A DNA stretch of 27,662 nucleotides. Origin: Ruminococcaceae bacterium UBA3215. Lineage in GTDB: Bacteria > Bacillota > Clostridia > Oscillospirales > Ruminococcaceae. The translations under genes were made by a program, and so were the position numbers. Shown in pieces: positions 14,236 to 21,379 of the stretch. The first letter of the stretch is position 1. Each line of letters opens with the position of its first letter. The DNA lies in NCBI GenBank assembly GCA_002363155.1, contig DEWH01000003.1, positions 1 to 27,662 of the forward strand, read 5' to 3'. The notes under the pieces are model-generated. The model searched no databases. It saw only the letters and a program-made list of their open reading frames with translations, and was not told the DNA's origin.

Positions 14236-14865
14236 TTAAGCTCCAATTGGAAGTATTGGCGATGTTCCGACGATCAGTCCGTCGCTTGTAACACCTTGAT
14301 CTTTGCCGTCCCATTCATAGGTTTCCACATCCCAGCCGGCAGTATTGCTAAATGCCGGAAAATTACGGACGGGAGTAGTCTGACCGTTCACGAAATAGAG
14401 CGCAAAGCATACACCGCCCACAAGCCTGAAACGCACATATCCGTTCTGAAGTTCCGGGAAAGCATTTGCAAGCTGGCATGCAAGACGTTCTTCGGCATTT
14501 GCACTGCCCATTTTCTGCTCCGTGGAAGTGGATTCACCGTGACCGGTCCACTTTGTATTGTACTTCTGCAGGAAAACAGTCTTATCGGAAGTATCCAAAG
14601 ACCATTTCCCGTTCACAATAGATATATCCACGTCGCATACTGCTGTCCGCGAAAGAAACATACCGTATCCGTCGGCGCCTGCCTGGGTCATAAAATAAGA
14701 TATATTATCACGCATCTTGCCCGCTGTTGAGTTTGCACCCGCAACATGGGAACGCGTAACATAACCTATCATCGTAGGAATAAGTATCGCCGCAAGTATA
14801 GCTATTATTGCAATAACAACAATAAGCTCCACAAGCGTGAAACCCTTTTTATTCAATTTTTTCAT
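14236..14865 (-). CDS. type IV pilin-like prepilin (paralogue of the 16827 pilin)
   Basis: The 209-residue protein starts with a short basic leader (MKKLNKKG) and the prepilin cleavage/methylation motif GFTLVELIVVIAIIAILAAILIP. A prepilin peptidase would cut after the Gly. The hydrophobic helix is followed by GYVTRSHVAGANSTAGKMRDNI and ends with GLIVGTSPILPIGA. These parts match the other pilin at 16827 (GYVTQSKVTSANSTAASIKNEI ... GDIIGTAPVIP), showing duplication. Related Pil proteins in Ruminococcus albus bind cellulose, which is known for that species but only inferred here. GGAG lies ~7 bp before the ATG at 14865. It is the last gene of the cluster. Confidence 0.88.
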   Translation of the reverse strand: MKKLNKKGFTLVELIVVIAIIAILAAILIPTMIGYVTRSHVAGANSTAGKMRDNISYFMTQAGADGYGMFLSRTAVCDVDISIVNGKWSLDTSDKTVFLQKYNTKWTGHGESTSTEQKMGSANAEERLACQLANAFPELQNGYVRFRLVGGVCFALYFVNGQTTPVRNFPAFSNTAGWDVETYEWDGKDQGVTSDGLIVGTSPILPIGA

Positions 14866-14889
14866 ATTTTTCTCCAACACCGCAAATAG

Positions 14890-15600
14890 TTAAGTTCCAG
14901 ATGGCTCAGAAGACTCGGACGATTCTTCTGGTTTTTCAACCACCGAATTCTCTGCGGAATTAATGAATATCTGTCCCGCATCACAGAACATAACAGGGTA
15001 AGAACAGCAGTAATCGCCGCTTGCGAGAATGCAGTTATCCTGCAGTGTAACGTCAAGACCATTTGCATCAACGTTCAGCCAGTATGTAGCAAGTACACGG
15101 TATGTTTCATCGGTAACTATATAAATAGTACCTTCCATGCCTTCCTTCTGCGTGGTGTACTTCTCAAGTGCGGTCTGCATCTTTGAATACATCTTCTTCT
15201 GAGCGTCGGTTTTTGAAGCATCGGCAATGAGAGTATCAAAGCTGGTCGTTGATACTGCGGCGGTATGAACCTTTCCTGCCGAGCCTATTACCGGGTTAGC
15301 AACTCCCGAACCGCCCTTGATGACCTGACCCTGATTGTCAAGCGTAGCATAGAAAACAACGAAGGATTTTCCGCCGGTTGACGGGATCGCCGTAGGATTG
15401 GTTATCTCGATTGTTGAAAGAACGTCCTGTGCATTGTAGTAAACGTCCTTTGCGAGAGCCTTTCCGAGCGCCGGCTTCTGGTCATAGGTGAGAGAAGGAA
15501 CTATCATAGCTGTGAGAACACCTATGATAATAATCACGACGATCATCTCGATCAGCGTGAATCCTTTTTTTGCCCGCAGACGGGCGATTTTGTGAACCAT
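14890..15600 (-). CDS. type IV pilin / pseudopilin-like protein
   Basis: The 236-residue protein has the prepilin leader MVHKIARLRAKKG followed by GFTLIEMIVVIIIIGVLTAMIVP, with Glu5 of the mature form conserved. The rest differs from the other two pilin-like proteins. The C-terminal part holds paired cysteines (NCILASGDYCCSYPVMFCDAG) that could form a disulphide loop, and the end is Ser/Glu-rich. It could be a minor pilin or pseudopilin. AAGGAGG lies 8 bp before the ATG. The gap to the next gene is only 24 bp, so the two are probably co-transcribed. The upstream gap 15601-15783 shows a GAAA-loop hairpin followed by T-rich sequence, possibly a weak terminator after the peptidase gene, but no clear promoter. 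Confidence 0.88.
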   Translation of the reverse strand: MVHKIARLRAKKGFTLIEMIVVIIIIGVLTAMIVPSLTYDQKPALGKALAKDVYYNAQDVLSTIEITNPTAIPSTGGKSFVVFYATLDNQGQVIKGGSGVANPVIGSAGKVHTAAVSTTSFDTLIADASKTDAQKKMYSKMQTALEKYTTQKEGMEGTIYIVTDETYRVLATYWLNVDANGLDVTLQDNCILASGDYCCSYPVMFCDAGQIFINSAENSVVEKPEESSESSEPSGT

Positions 15601-15783
15601 AAAAGATTCCTCCTTCTAAAGGATTTTATAAAAGGAGCAGCGGTGTTAAAGAAAAATTAAACGGTTTCCCGGTTCCGCCTCGGCGGAGAAAGATTCGCTG
15701 CTTCATTTTATCGGATTTGTGTATGTGTCGTAAAGTCATATCCGCGTCCGAAGTACGGGCGCAGATATCGCCCTGCGGCGATT

Positions 15784-16731
15784 TCAATGCTTTTCATGCT
15801 GGCTTCTTACAAGCCGGAAAAAATCTACTTCAAGCGGCGGATGATTTATCCAGCCGAGATAATACGCTGTAATATCTGTGATCTCAGCATCAACACGATC
15901 CCAATAAAATTGGCGATTTACATTTCCGCCCGTGGTGTACATAATATCGGTGGTGTGAAAGACGCTGCAAAAATCAACAAAATCACTTGTGGTATGGTAC
16001 AGAAAATCATGGTTATCCGGAGCATAAAGATCAGGAGCACCGAAGTCATGAAGGAGTTCGTGTATAAGCATATCCGGCGATATCGGCTGATTCTTTCCTG
16101 AATACCAGTACGGACTTACCACAAGCTCGTACGGACGCTCAAATGGCTTATTGTACACATTCAGCTCATATATAAAGGTATTTGGTAAAGTTCCTCCGTC
16201 ATAAAAGAAATAATATACAACATTCTGACAGCCGAGTTCTTTGTATATTGCATCATTATTTACATAGCTGTCGATAAAATCCCATTCATAATCGGCTTCC
16301 TTGTTCATAAAACGAGACATATAGTCATCATTTACTATTATGTCTCCGAAGTCGTGCTCATAATAGAGAACATTGTCATTTTCGTCGAAAGGCTGAACAA
16401 ATTCCAACTCTACCCTGTACTTTTTTCCCTGTTCTATGAGCCAGTCTGTTCCAACGGACAGATACCGGAGAAGCTCTTCACGCTTCCTCTTATCTTCCGG
16501 CTGTGTGAAATCCCATTTATCATAGCCGTCAGAAGCAAAAACGGTCACAAGAGCCGTTTTCCCTTCAAGCTTTTTTGCAGATCCGAGATCTTCGTAAGCT
16601 ACACCCGGATACTTCGGCTTATAATCGAGGTCAATAACGTCAAAATAGTCAAGCTCAATAATAAGTCCTGTAATCACAGCAACAATTACCGCAACAAGAA
16701 TTATTACAGTAATGATTTTCTTCTTTGTCAT
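15784..16731 (-). CDS. membrane-anchored M6-like zinc metallopeptidase
   Basis: The 315-residue protein has an N-terminal signal anchor (basic MTKKK, then hydrophobic 6-25) and an extracellular domain. The zinc motif HELLHDFGAPDLY at 224-236 fits HExxHxxGxxD of the metzincin/M6 (immune-inhibitor-A-like) group, and TDIMYTTGG at 261-269 fits the M6 'DLMSSG' Met-turn. It probably cleaves proteins at the cell surface. It sits between pilin-like genes on the same strand, which suggests action on pilins or on substrates they hold (inference). The gene looks more AT-rich than its neighbours, and there is no Shine-Dalgarno sequence before the ATG; a long hairpin is there instead. Transfer from elsewhere or special translational control is possible. 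Confidence 0.78.
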   Translation of the reverse strand: MTKKKIITVIILVAVIVAVITGLIIELDYFDVIDLDYKPKYPGVAYEDLGSAKKLEGKTALVTVFASDGYDKWDFTQPEDKRKREELLRYLSVGTDWLIEQGKKYRVELEFVQPFDENDNVLYYEHDFGDIIVNDDYMSRFMNKEADYEWDFIDSYVNNDAIYKELGCQNVVYYFFYDGGTLPNTFIYELNVYNKPFERPYELVVSPYWYSGKNQPISPDMLIHELLHDFGAPDLYAPDNHDFLYHTTSDFVDFCSVFHTTDIMYTTGGNVNRQFYWDRVDAEITDITAYYLGWINHPPLEVDFFRLVRSQHEKH

Positions 16732-16747
16732 AAAAACGTTACTTACA

Positions 16748-16790
16748 ACAAATTCCCTGACGAGAAAGTTTCCCGTCAGGGAGAATTTGT
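16748..16790 (-). promoter_or_regulatory. long hairpin between pilin and metallopeptidase genes
   Basis: ACAAATTCCCTGACG (16748-16762) pairs with CGTCAGGGAGAATTTGT (16774-16790) over 15 bp with a 2-nt bulge. It lies 16 bp before the metallopeptidase ATG and 36 bp after the pilin stop. It may be a partial terminator or attenuator that lowers peptidase expression relative to pilin. The T-run is weak in both directions. Confidence 0.6.
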
Positions 16791-16826
16791 TTAGTTCTTT
16801 TTGTCAGAAGCTCTCAACCATTATTA

Positions 16827-17510
16827 TTACGCTGCGGCTGTGGTAGAGAAATCAGGCTTACCGTCTGTTGTGTCATGAGGAATAACAGGAGCAGTACCTA
16901 TGATATCGCCGGAGCCTGCAATACCTGCTGTATCATTAGCCCACTTAGCGCCATCCGGCCATACAGAACTTGTATCAGACCAAGTGATCTTGCTTGTGAT
17001 GCCTCCGGGAACTGCTGCAACACCGTTAACATAGAGAACACCGAATGTCTTGCCGCCCTTGAGGTAAGCTATGATCTGAGCTGTCTTGATCTCGGGGAAA
17101 AGATCCTTCAGGTCAGCAGCAAGAGCCTTATTGTGAACTGCATCGCCCTTCGTAGTAGCTGCTTCTGCGGTTTCCTTCCAGTTGCTTGCATCGTTGAAGC
17201 TTGCAGGTGCGGAAACTGCACAAGTCCAGTCGCCAGCAGCTGAGCCGCCAACTGTGATAGTAATCTTGGAAGTAACACTACCCTTCTTCATTCCCTTGTT
17301 TACAGTGTCGAGCTGTGTGAGGAATGCGTCGATCTCATTCTTGATAGAAGCAGCAGTCGAGTTAGCGGATGTAACCTTGGACTGTGTAACGTAACCAAGC
17401 ATGGTCGGGATAAGGATCGCTGCGAGTACGCCGATGATAGCGATAACAACGATCAGCTCAACGAGTGTGAAGCCCTTCTTAGCACGGAGCTTCTGAAAAT
17501 ACTTTATCAT
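16827..17510 (-). CDS. major type IV pilin-like protein
   Basis: The 227-residue protein has the leader MIKYFQKLRAKKG and the prepilin motif GFTLVELIVVIAIIGVLAAILIP, followed by GYVTQSKVTSANSTAASIKNEIDAFLTQ. The globular part is rich in Ala, Ser, Thr and Lys, ends in a low-complexity tail, and includes FPEIKTAQIIAYLKGGKTFGVLYVNG, matched in the paralogue at 14236. AAGGAGG 8 bp upstream of the ATG, a good promoter and a structured leader suggest high expression, as for a major pilin. No assembly ATPase, platform protein or prepilin peptidase is in the window. It probably functions in surface adhesion or pili. Confidence 0.9.
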   Translation of the reverse strand: MIKYFQKLRAKKGFTLVELIVVIAIIGVLAAILIPTMLGYVTQSKVTSANSTAASIKNEIDAFLTQLDTVNKGMKKGSVTSKITITVGGSAAGDWTCAVSAPASFNDASNWKETAEAATTKGDAVHNKALAADLKDLFPEIKTAQIIAYLKGGKTFGVLYVNGVAAVPGGITSKITWSDTSSVWPDGAKWANDTAGIAGSGDIIGTAPVIPHDTTDGKPDFSTTAAA

Positions 17511-17542
17511 GGTATTTTCCTCCTTTGTAAAAAATTTTTATT

Positions 17543-17591
17543 TATAACCCCGCAGGGTTATATACGTTGAGAAAGGGCGTTTTCCCTTTCT
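17543..17591 (-). promoter_or_regulatory. two perfect hairpins in the pilin leader RNA
   Basis: TATAACCC-cgca-GGGTTATA (17543-17562) and AGAAAGGG-cgtttt-CCCTTTCT (17570-17591), written on the plus strand. Both fall in the ~85-nt leader between the pilin promoter and its ribosome site. Such 5' hairpins often stabilise abundant mRNAs. Confidence 0.6.
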
Positions 17592-17599
17592 GTACTTAC

Positions 17600-17628
17600 A
17601 GTATATCGCATCTCGGAAAAAATTGCAA
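17600..17628 (-). promoter_or_regulatory. pilin promoter
   Basis: On the minus strand: TTGCAA (17623-17628), a 17-bp spacer, TATACT (17600-17605). Confidence 0.7.
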
Positions 17629-17718
17629 GCGTTTTTTTCAAAAAATCCGCGTTTTACCGTAATTTTATATACATTTAATAAATACCGGGAGATGTTTTTT
17701 AGCATTTTACTAACCGGC

Positions 17719-17798
17719 GGTTACAAAATCGTTTTCACAGCCTCACCAAAACTGTAACCAATTACACAAAACCGGCAATCTGAAACCAAACTGTAACT
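17719..17798. promoter_or_regulatory. candidate LytTR-type binding sites upstream of the pilin promoter
   Basis: Three copies of a GTTACA / TGTAAC motif: GGTTACA (17719-17725, inverted), ACCAAAACTGTAACC (17745-17759) and ACCAAACTGTAACT (17785-17798). On the minus strand the last two read ACAGTTTTG and ACAGTTTGG, close to known LytTR target repeats. The two direct copies are 39 bp apart, about four helical turns. The remainder of 17629-17891 shows no gene. Confidence 0.35.
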
Positions 17799-17891
17799 AC
17801 CGGCGTTGCAGGATTTGTATTTTCAACCGATTTTCCGGTCGCATTATGTCACATCTTACAATTTCGCCCGATTTTCTTCGGTAGCCTTACT

Positions 17892-18626
17892 CTATATAAA
17901 CGTATGGGCATAAGCCTTGCTGACTTCCTCCGCGTGGCGCCGGCTTATCGGCACCTGCACACCGCCGGCAAGCAAAAGGCTCGTCTGGCGCAGCGCCCGT
18001 ATGTACTTTGTATTCACAATGAAAGACTTGTGGGTCTGGACGAACCGCCCAGATGCAAGATACGGCGCAAAGAAGTCCTCGAATGAGATGTTGCGGCGCT
18101 TTCCGGAGATCGTCGTTCCGTCGCTCAGCACATACTTCATATTCCGCACATTATTTTCTATGTAAACCACACTGTCCGCAGATATCGAACGCACCTCTCC
18201 GTTCATTCGCACCGTTATCTTCTCTGCCGCAGCCGCTCTTCTTACGAGAAGCGCAAGGTCAAGCGCAGAAAAAAGCTCCTCCCTTATATCCGGCTTTACG
18301 ATGTAGCGCAGGGCATGTAGTCCGTAAGCTTCGAGGGCATGAGTGCCGGAACGGGTGACGTAGATAAGCTGTGCCGGGGTACCGTAGGAGCGGACAGACT
18401 TGCCGATAGCGATGCCGTTTACGCCGTGGGAAGAGATGCCGAGGACGTAAATATCGGAAAGCTTTCCGGAGAGAACGTGCCTGTTCAGCTCACGGGGATC
18501 GCCGAAGACTTCAAGGACGATGTTCTCATGCCCGGACTGAGCAAGCCATTCCCGGATTACGGTCTCTGTCCCGGATATATCGTTTTTCTGGTTGTCGCAG
18601 AGGACAACGGTAAGTTCATTTCCCAT
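17892..18626 (-). CDS. LytTR-family response regulator with a pseudo-receiver domain
   Basis: The 244-residue protein (from ATG 18626) has an N-terminal receiver-like domain (~1-120) and a C-terminal LytTR DNA-binding domain (~140-244: VVYIENNVRNMKYVLSDG, ISFEDFFAPYLASGRFVQTHKSFIVNTKYIRAL). In the receiver, the acidic pocket begins VLCDNQ. The strand that should carry the phospho-acceptor Asp reads DIYVLGISSHGVNG, with Gly where LDI is expected. The later Thr (YVTRSG) and Lys (RYIVKPD) remain. It is probably not switched by ordinary phosphorylation, and no histidine kinase gene is adjacent. Position suggests control of the pilin-like genes just downstream. No good ribosome site is visible; a TTG at 18635 is an alternative start. 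Confidence 0.85.
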   Translation of the reverse strand: MGNELTVVLCDNQKNDISGTETVIREWLAQSGHENIVLEVFGDPRELNRHVLSGKLSDIYVLGISSHGVNGIAIGKSVRSYGTPAQLIYVTRSGTHALEAYGLHALRYIVKPDIREELFSALDLALLVRRAAAAEKITVRMNGEVRSISADSVVYIENNVRNMKYVLSDGTTISGKRRNISFEDFFAPYLASGRFVQTHKSFIVNTKYIRALRQTSLLLAGGVQVPISRRHAEEVSKAYAHTFI

Positions 18627-18763
18627 TGCTTTCAATAAAAGCCATGACCGCGTATGCGATTATGGCAGGTCCGGATATTTTGCTTTAGCGAATTGATAGC
18701 GTCTGACAGAATTCAGCCAGTTTCGCCGATGTGATCTATTCACGATCTGATGAATGACATTAA

Positions 18764-18889
18764 GTGAATAGTGAATAATGAATAGTGAATAGTACAGAAA
18801 CGGCGCAGAAGCTTTTGTGCTCAGGTACTATAATTTATTCATTATTCACTATTCATTCTTCATTGAGGCGCTGTAAAGCGCCGTTTCTG
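18764..18889. repeat. interleaved inverted-repeat element abutting tRNA-Leu
   Basis: Two inverted pairs interlock. Pair A is a GTGAATAGTGAATAATGAAT array (18764-18792) and its inverse at 18835-18863. Pair B is CAGAAACGGCGC (18795-18806) and GCGCCGTTTCTG (18878-18889). The order A-B-A'-B' cannot nest, so folding must choose one pair or form a pseudoknot. A further small hairpin, GGCGCTgtaaAGCGCC, lies at 18867-18882. The right end overlaps the tRNA CCA. Confidence 0.7.
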
Positions 18890-18974
18890 GTGCCGGCGGC
18901 GGGGGTCGAACCCGCACGGTATCGCTACCACCGGATTTTGAGTCCGGCACGTCTGCCAATTCCATCACGCCGGC
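18888..18974 (-). tRNA. tRNA-Leu (anticodon CAA)
   Basis: On the minus strand the gene starts GCCGGCG and ends CGCCGGC-A-CCA, so the 7-bp acceptor stem, discriminator A and encoded CCA are all seen. The anticodon arm is CCGGA-CTCAAAA-TCCGG, giving anticodon CAA (codon TTG). The D-loop GGCAGACG, the T-arm GCGGG-TTCGACC-CCCGC and a long variable arm (TGGTAGCGATACCG) are typical of tRNA-Leu. It stands alone with its own promoter. Confidence 0.96.
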
Positions 18975-18994
18975 ATAAGCCACTTAACTATAAT

Positions 18995-19023
18995 AGTATA
19001 TCATATATCAGCCAAAACGTCAA
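18995..19023 (-). promoter_or_regulatory. tRNA-Leu promoter
   Basis: On the minus strand: TTGACG (19018-19023), a 17-bp spacer, TATACT (18995-19000), 20 bp before the tRNA 5' end. Confidence 0.85.
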
Positions 19024-19062
19024 GCAAAGATGAAATATTTTTATGAAATATCGGAAAATAAC

Positions 19063-19091
19063 TTGACAAGAGGGCGAAAATGTATTAAAAT
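19063..19091 (+). promoter_or_regulatory. rny promoter
   Basis: TTGACA (19063-19068), a 17-bp spacer, TAAAAT (19086-19091). It is divergent from the tRNA-Leu promoter. Confidence 0.75.
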
Positions 19092-19097
19092 TAATAT

Positions 19098-19424
19098 TGT
19101 GAATAAGTCTGTATGAAAATACGATCATATACAGCTATTTATCATTTTTACCGGTTTTCGGTTTACATATTACGTTACGATGCAGTTTTAATTTAATTTT
19201 TATTCTACACAGCCGTGGTGCGGGACCACGCACAGACGGTATTTTGCGGAATGCTCCGGACAAGTTTGCCGGCGCATGATAGAAGTTATTTTATATTGTA
19301 CAGCGTCAGCAGTGGTTAAGCACGGGCTCTTTATGTCCTTGCCTGCCGTTTGTTTTGCGTTTCCTGCACCGCCGTTCTATGGAAATCGGCATTACCGGAT
19401 ATCGCGAAAAGGAGGGAAGGTTTC
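19098..19424 (+). promoter_or_regulatory. long untranslated leader of rny
   Basis: About 325 nt separate the predicted transcription start from the rny ATG, with no supported gene between. The leader contains CGTGGT-gcggg-ACCACG (19214-19230) and U-rich stretches. It matches no riboswitch I recognise. Confidence 0.45.
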
Positions 19425-21038
19425 ATGGGGGATATACTGCCTATAGCCATTGCTTTTTTAGTTGGTGCCGTTGCTGCAGCTTTTGTGGTCGGTTTTTTCG
19501 TAAGCAAAAGCTCATTCAAAAAAGGCGTTGAGCACCGCAAGAAAGAGGCTGAAGCACAGATTGAGTCTGCCGAAAAGGAAGCGGAGCGTATAGTTGCGGA
19601 AGCGAAAGAAAAGGCCGAGACTACAAAGAAATCACGGCTCGTGGAAGCAAAAGACGAGATATACCGCATGAGAGGACAGGCGGAAAAGGATATCCAGAAA
19701 ATGAAATCGGAAGCCGAGCGCGAACTGAAGGAACGCCGCGCGGAGGTTTCAAGATCAGAACGAAGATTACAGCAAAAAGAAGAGAACCTTGACAAGAAGA
19801 ACGACAAGATCGAAAAACTCGAAGAAAGCCTTGCCGCAAAGAACAAGAAGGCTGAGGAGAAGCTTGCCGAGGCTGAGAAGCTCAAGGAAGACCAGATGGG
19901 GATCCTCGAAAGGATTTCGGGATTCACAATGGAGCAGGCAAAGGACCATCTGCTCAGAATGCTGGACAGCGAACTCGACAGAGAAAAGGCAGTCCGCATA
20001 AACAACTACGAACAGAAGCTCAAGGACGAATGCGACGACAAGGCGCGCAACTGCATAGCGCTTGCTATTTCGAGACTTGCCGCCGAGACGGTATCCGAGA
20101 TGACGGTATCTGTCGTATCGCTGCCGAATGACGAGATGAAGGGAAGGATCATCGGACGCGAAGGAAGAAATATCCGTACCCTCGAACAGCTCACGGGCGT
20201 TGATCTTATAATTGATGATACTCCCGAGGCTATCACGCTTTCAAGCCACGACAAGGTTCGCCGCGAGATCGCAAGGATAGCGCTTGAACGTCTTATTCAG
20301 GACGGCAGAATCCACCCGACACGCATTGAGGAGACAGTGGAGCGTGCAAAGCGCGAAGTTGAGCAGAAGATCAAGCATGAGGGCGAACGCGCTCTGCTTG
20401 CAACGAACGTTAACAATATGAACCCCGAGCTTGTGAAGCTTGTCGGAAGGCTTTACTATCGTTCTTCCTACAGCCAGAACGTGCTCGATCACTCGATCGA
20501 GGTAGCGCATCTCGCCGGAATGATGGCGGACGAGCTTGGAGTAGATGCAGCTCTTGCCCGCCGTGCAGGTCTTCTGCATGACGTCGGAAAGGCGCTCAGC
20601 GAAGAGATCGAAGGCTCGCATGTACAGATCGGTGTTGATGTTTGCCGCAAGTACAAGGAGAGTCCCGAAGTTATCCACGCTATCGAAGCTCACCACGGTG
20701 ACGTTGAAGCGAGAACAGTTATCGCAAATCTCGTCAAGGCAGCCGATGCTATCAGCGCAGCAAGACCTGCGGCAAGAAGCGAGAACTTTGAGAACTACAT
20801 CAAGCGTCTCCAGAAGCTTGAAGAGATATGCTCCTCCTACAACGGCGTTGAAAAGACGTATGCTATCCAGGCAGGCCGTGAGGTACGCGTAATGATCAAG
20901 CCCGAGTCTATGGGCGACGACAAGATGACAGTACTCGCACGCGAGATCGCTAAGAAGATCGAAGCCGAGATGGAATATCCGGGTCAGATCAAAGTCAACC
21001 TTATCCGCGAAAGCCGCGCCGTAGAGTACGCGAAGTAA
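19425..21038 (+). CDS. rny: ribonuclease Y
   Basis: Membrane-bound endoribonuclease that starts mRNA decay in Firmicutes. The 537-residue protein has one N-terminal membrane helix (DILPIAIAFLVGAVAAAFVVGFFV, ~3-26), a long charged coiled coil (~30-190), a KH RNA-binding domain (MKGRIIGREGRNIRTLEQLTGVDLIIDD), and an HD metal-phosphohydrolase domain (DHSIEVAHLAGMMADEL, then RRAGLLHDVGKALSEE). It ends YPGQIKVNLIRESRAVEYAK as in the family. The start at 19425 is fixed by AAGGAGGGAAGG and the membrane helix; an in-frame ATG at 19350 adds non-conserved residues. Confidence 0.97.
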   Translation: MGDILPIAIAFLVGAVAAAFVVGFFVSKSSFKKGVEHRKKEAEAQIESAEKEAERIVAEAKEKAETTKKSRLVEAKDEIYRMRGQAEKDIQKMKSEAERELKERRAEVSRSERRLQQKEENLDKKNDKIEKLEESLAAKNKKAEEKLAEAEKLKEDQMGILERISGFTMEQAKDHLLRMLDSELDREKAVRINNYEQKLKDECDDKARNCIALAISRLAAETVSEMTVSVVSLPNDEMKGRIIGREGRNIRTLEQLTGVDLIIDDTPEAITLSSHDKVRREIARIALERLIQDGRIHPTRIEETVERAKREVEQKIKHEGERALLATNVNNMNPELVKLVGRLYYRSSYSQNVLDHSIEVAHLAGMMADELGVDAALARRAGLLHDVGKALSEEIEGSHVQIGVDVCRKYKESPEVIHAIEAHHGDVEARTVIANLVKAADAISAARPAARSENFENYIKRLQKLEEICSSYNGVEKTYAIQAGREVRVMIKPESMGDDKMTVLAREIAKKIEAEMEYPGQIKVNLIRESRAVEYAK

Positions 21039-21125
21039 GAGAGATTTTTAAGAGATTTTTAAGACTTGGGGAAAACCTTTCTGAAGAAAGGTTATTCCCC
21101 AAACCCCTTTCCAAAGACTTTTAAT
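21039..21125 (+). repeat. intergenic hairpin repeat after rny
   Basis: Two AGAGATTTTTA copies are followed by a near-perfect hairpin: TTGGGGAAAACCTTTCT (21066-21082) against AGAAAGGTTATTCCCCAA (21085-21102), with one bulged base. CCCCTTTCCAAAGACTTTT follows. It looks like a dispersed element rather than a plain terminator, because a true terminator lies 60 bp further on. Confidence 0.6.
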
Positions 21126-21164
21126 CGCTTCGCAGTTAATGAAGAAGGTTATCACAACAAAATG

Positions 21165-21203
21165 AAAGACTGCTGAAATTCATTAGTTTCAGCAGTCTTT
21201 TTT
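21165..21203. terminator. terminator of rny (probably bidirectional)
   Basis: Stem AAAGACTGCTGAAA / TTTCAGCAGTCTTT with an 8-nt loop, followed by TTTTTTG on the plus strand. On the minus strand it is followed by TTTCATTTTG, so it may also end the glycosyltransferase-like transcript. Confidence 0.88.
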
Positions 21204-21224
21204 GTATTCAGATGAATATAGCTA

Positions 21225-21379
21225 ACCGAGGTGGCGCACCCGCCCATTGAAGAATGTCGCTACGCATTTCGCCGCGGCGCGTCCGCCGCACCCTTTTTTA
21301 AAGGGGGTTGGCGGGGGTTGGGGGGCGGCGCCCCCTCTCAAAATCTCTCAAAATCTCTCAAACATCTCTCAGCCTCTCT
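21225..21379. repeat. GC-rich intergenic repeat block with CTCTCAAAAT tandem tract
   Basis: Contains CACCCTTTTTTAAAGGGGGTTG and GGGGGCGGCGCCCCC (short palindromes), then four direct copies of about 10-11 bp with core TCTCAAAAT/TCTCAAACA (21335-21379) that run over the stop codon of the minus-strand gene. No gene is seen in 21204-21368. Confidence 0.6.

Noticed and set aside
18595..18650. A nine-codon upstream frame (ATGGCTTTTATT...) overlapping the LytTR start
   Set aside because: It has no ribosome site and is too short to support without conservation data.
18785..19033. An 82-codon plus-strand frame across the tRNA-Leu
   Set aside because: It covers a clear tRNA gene and the repeat arms.
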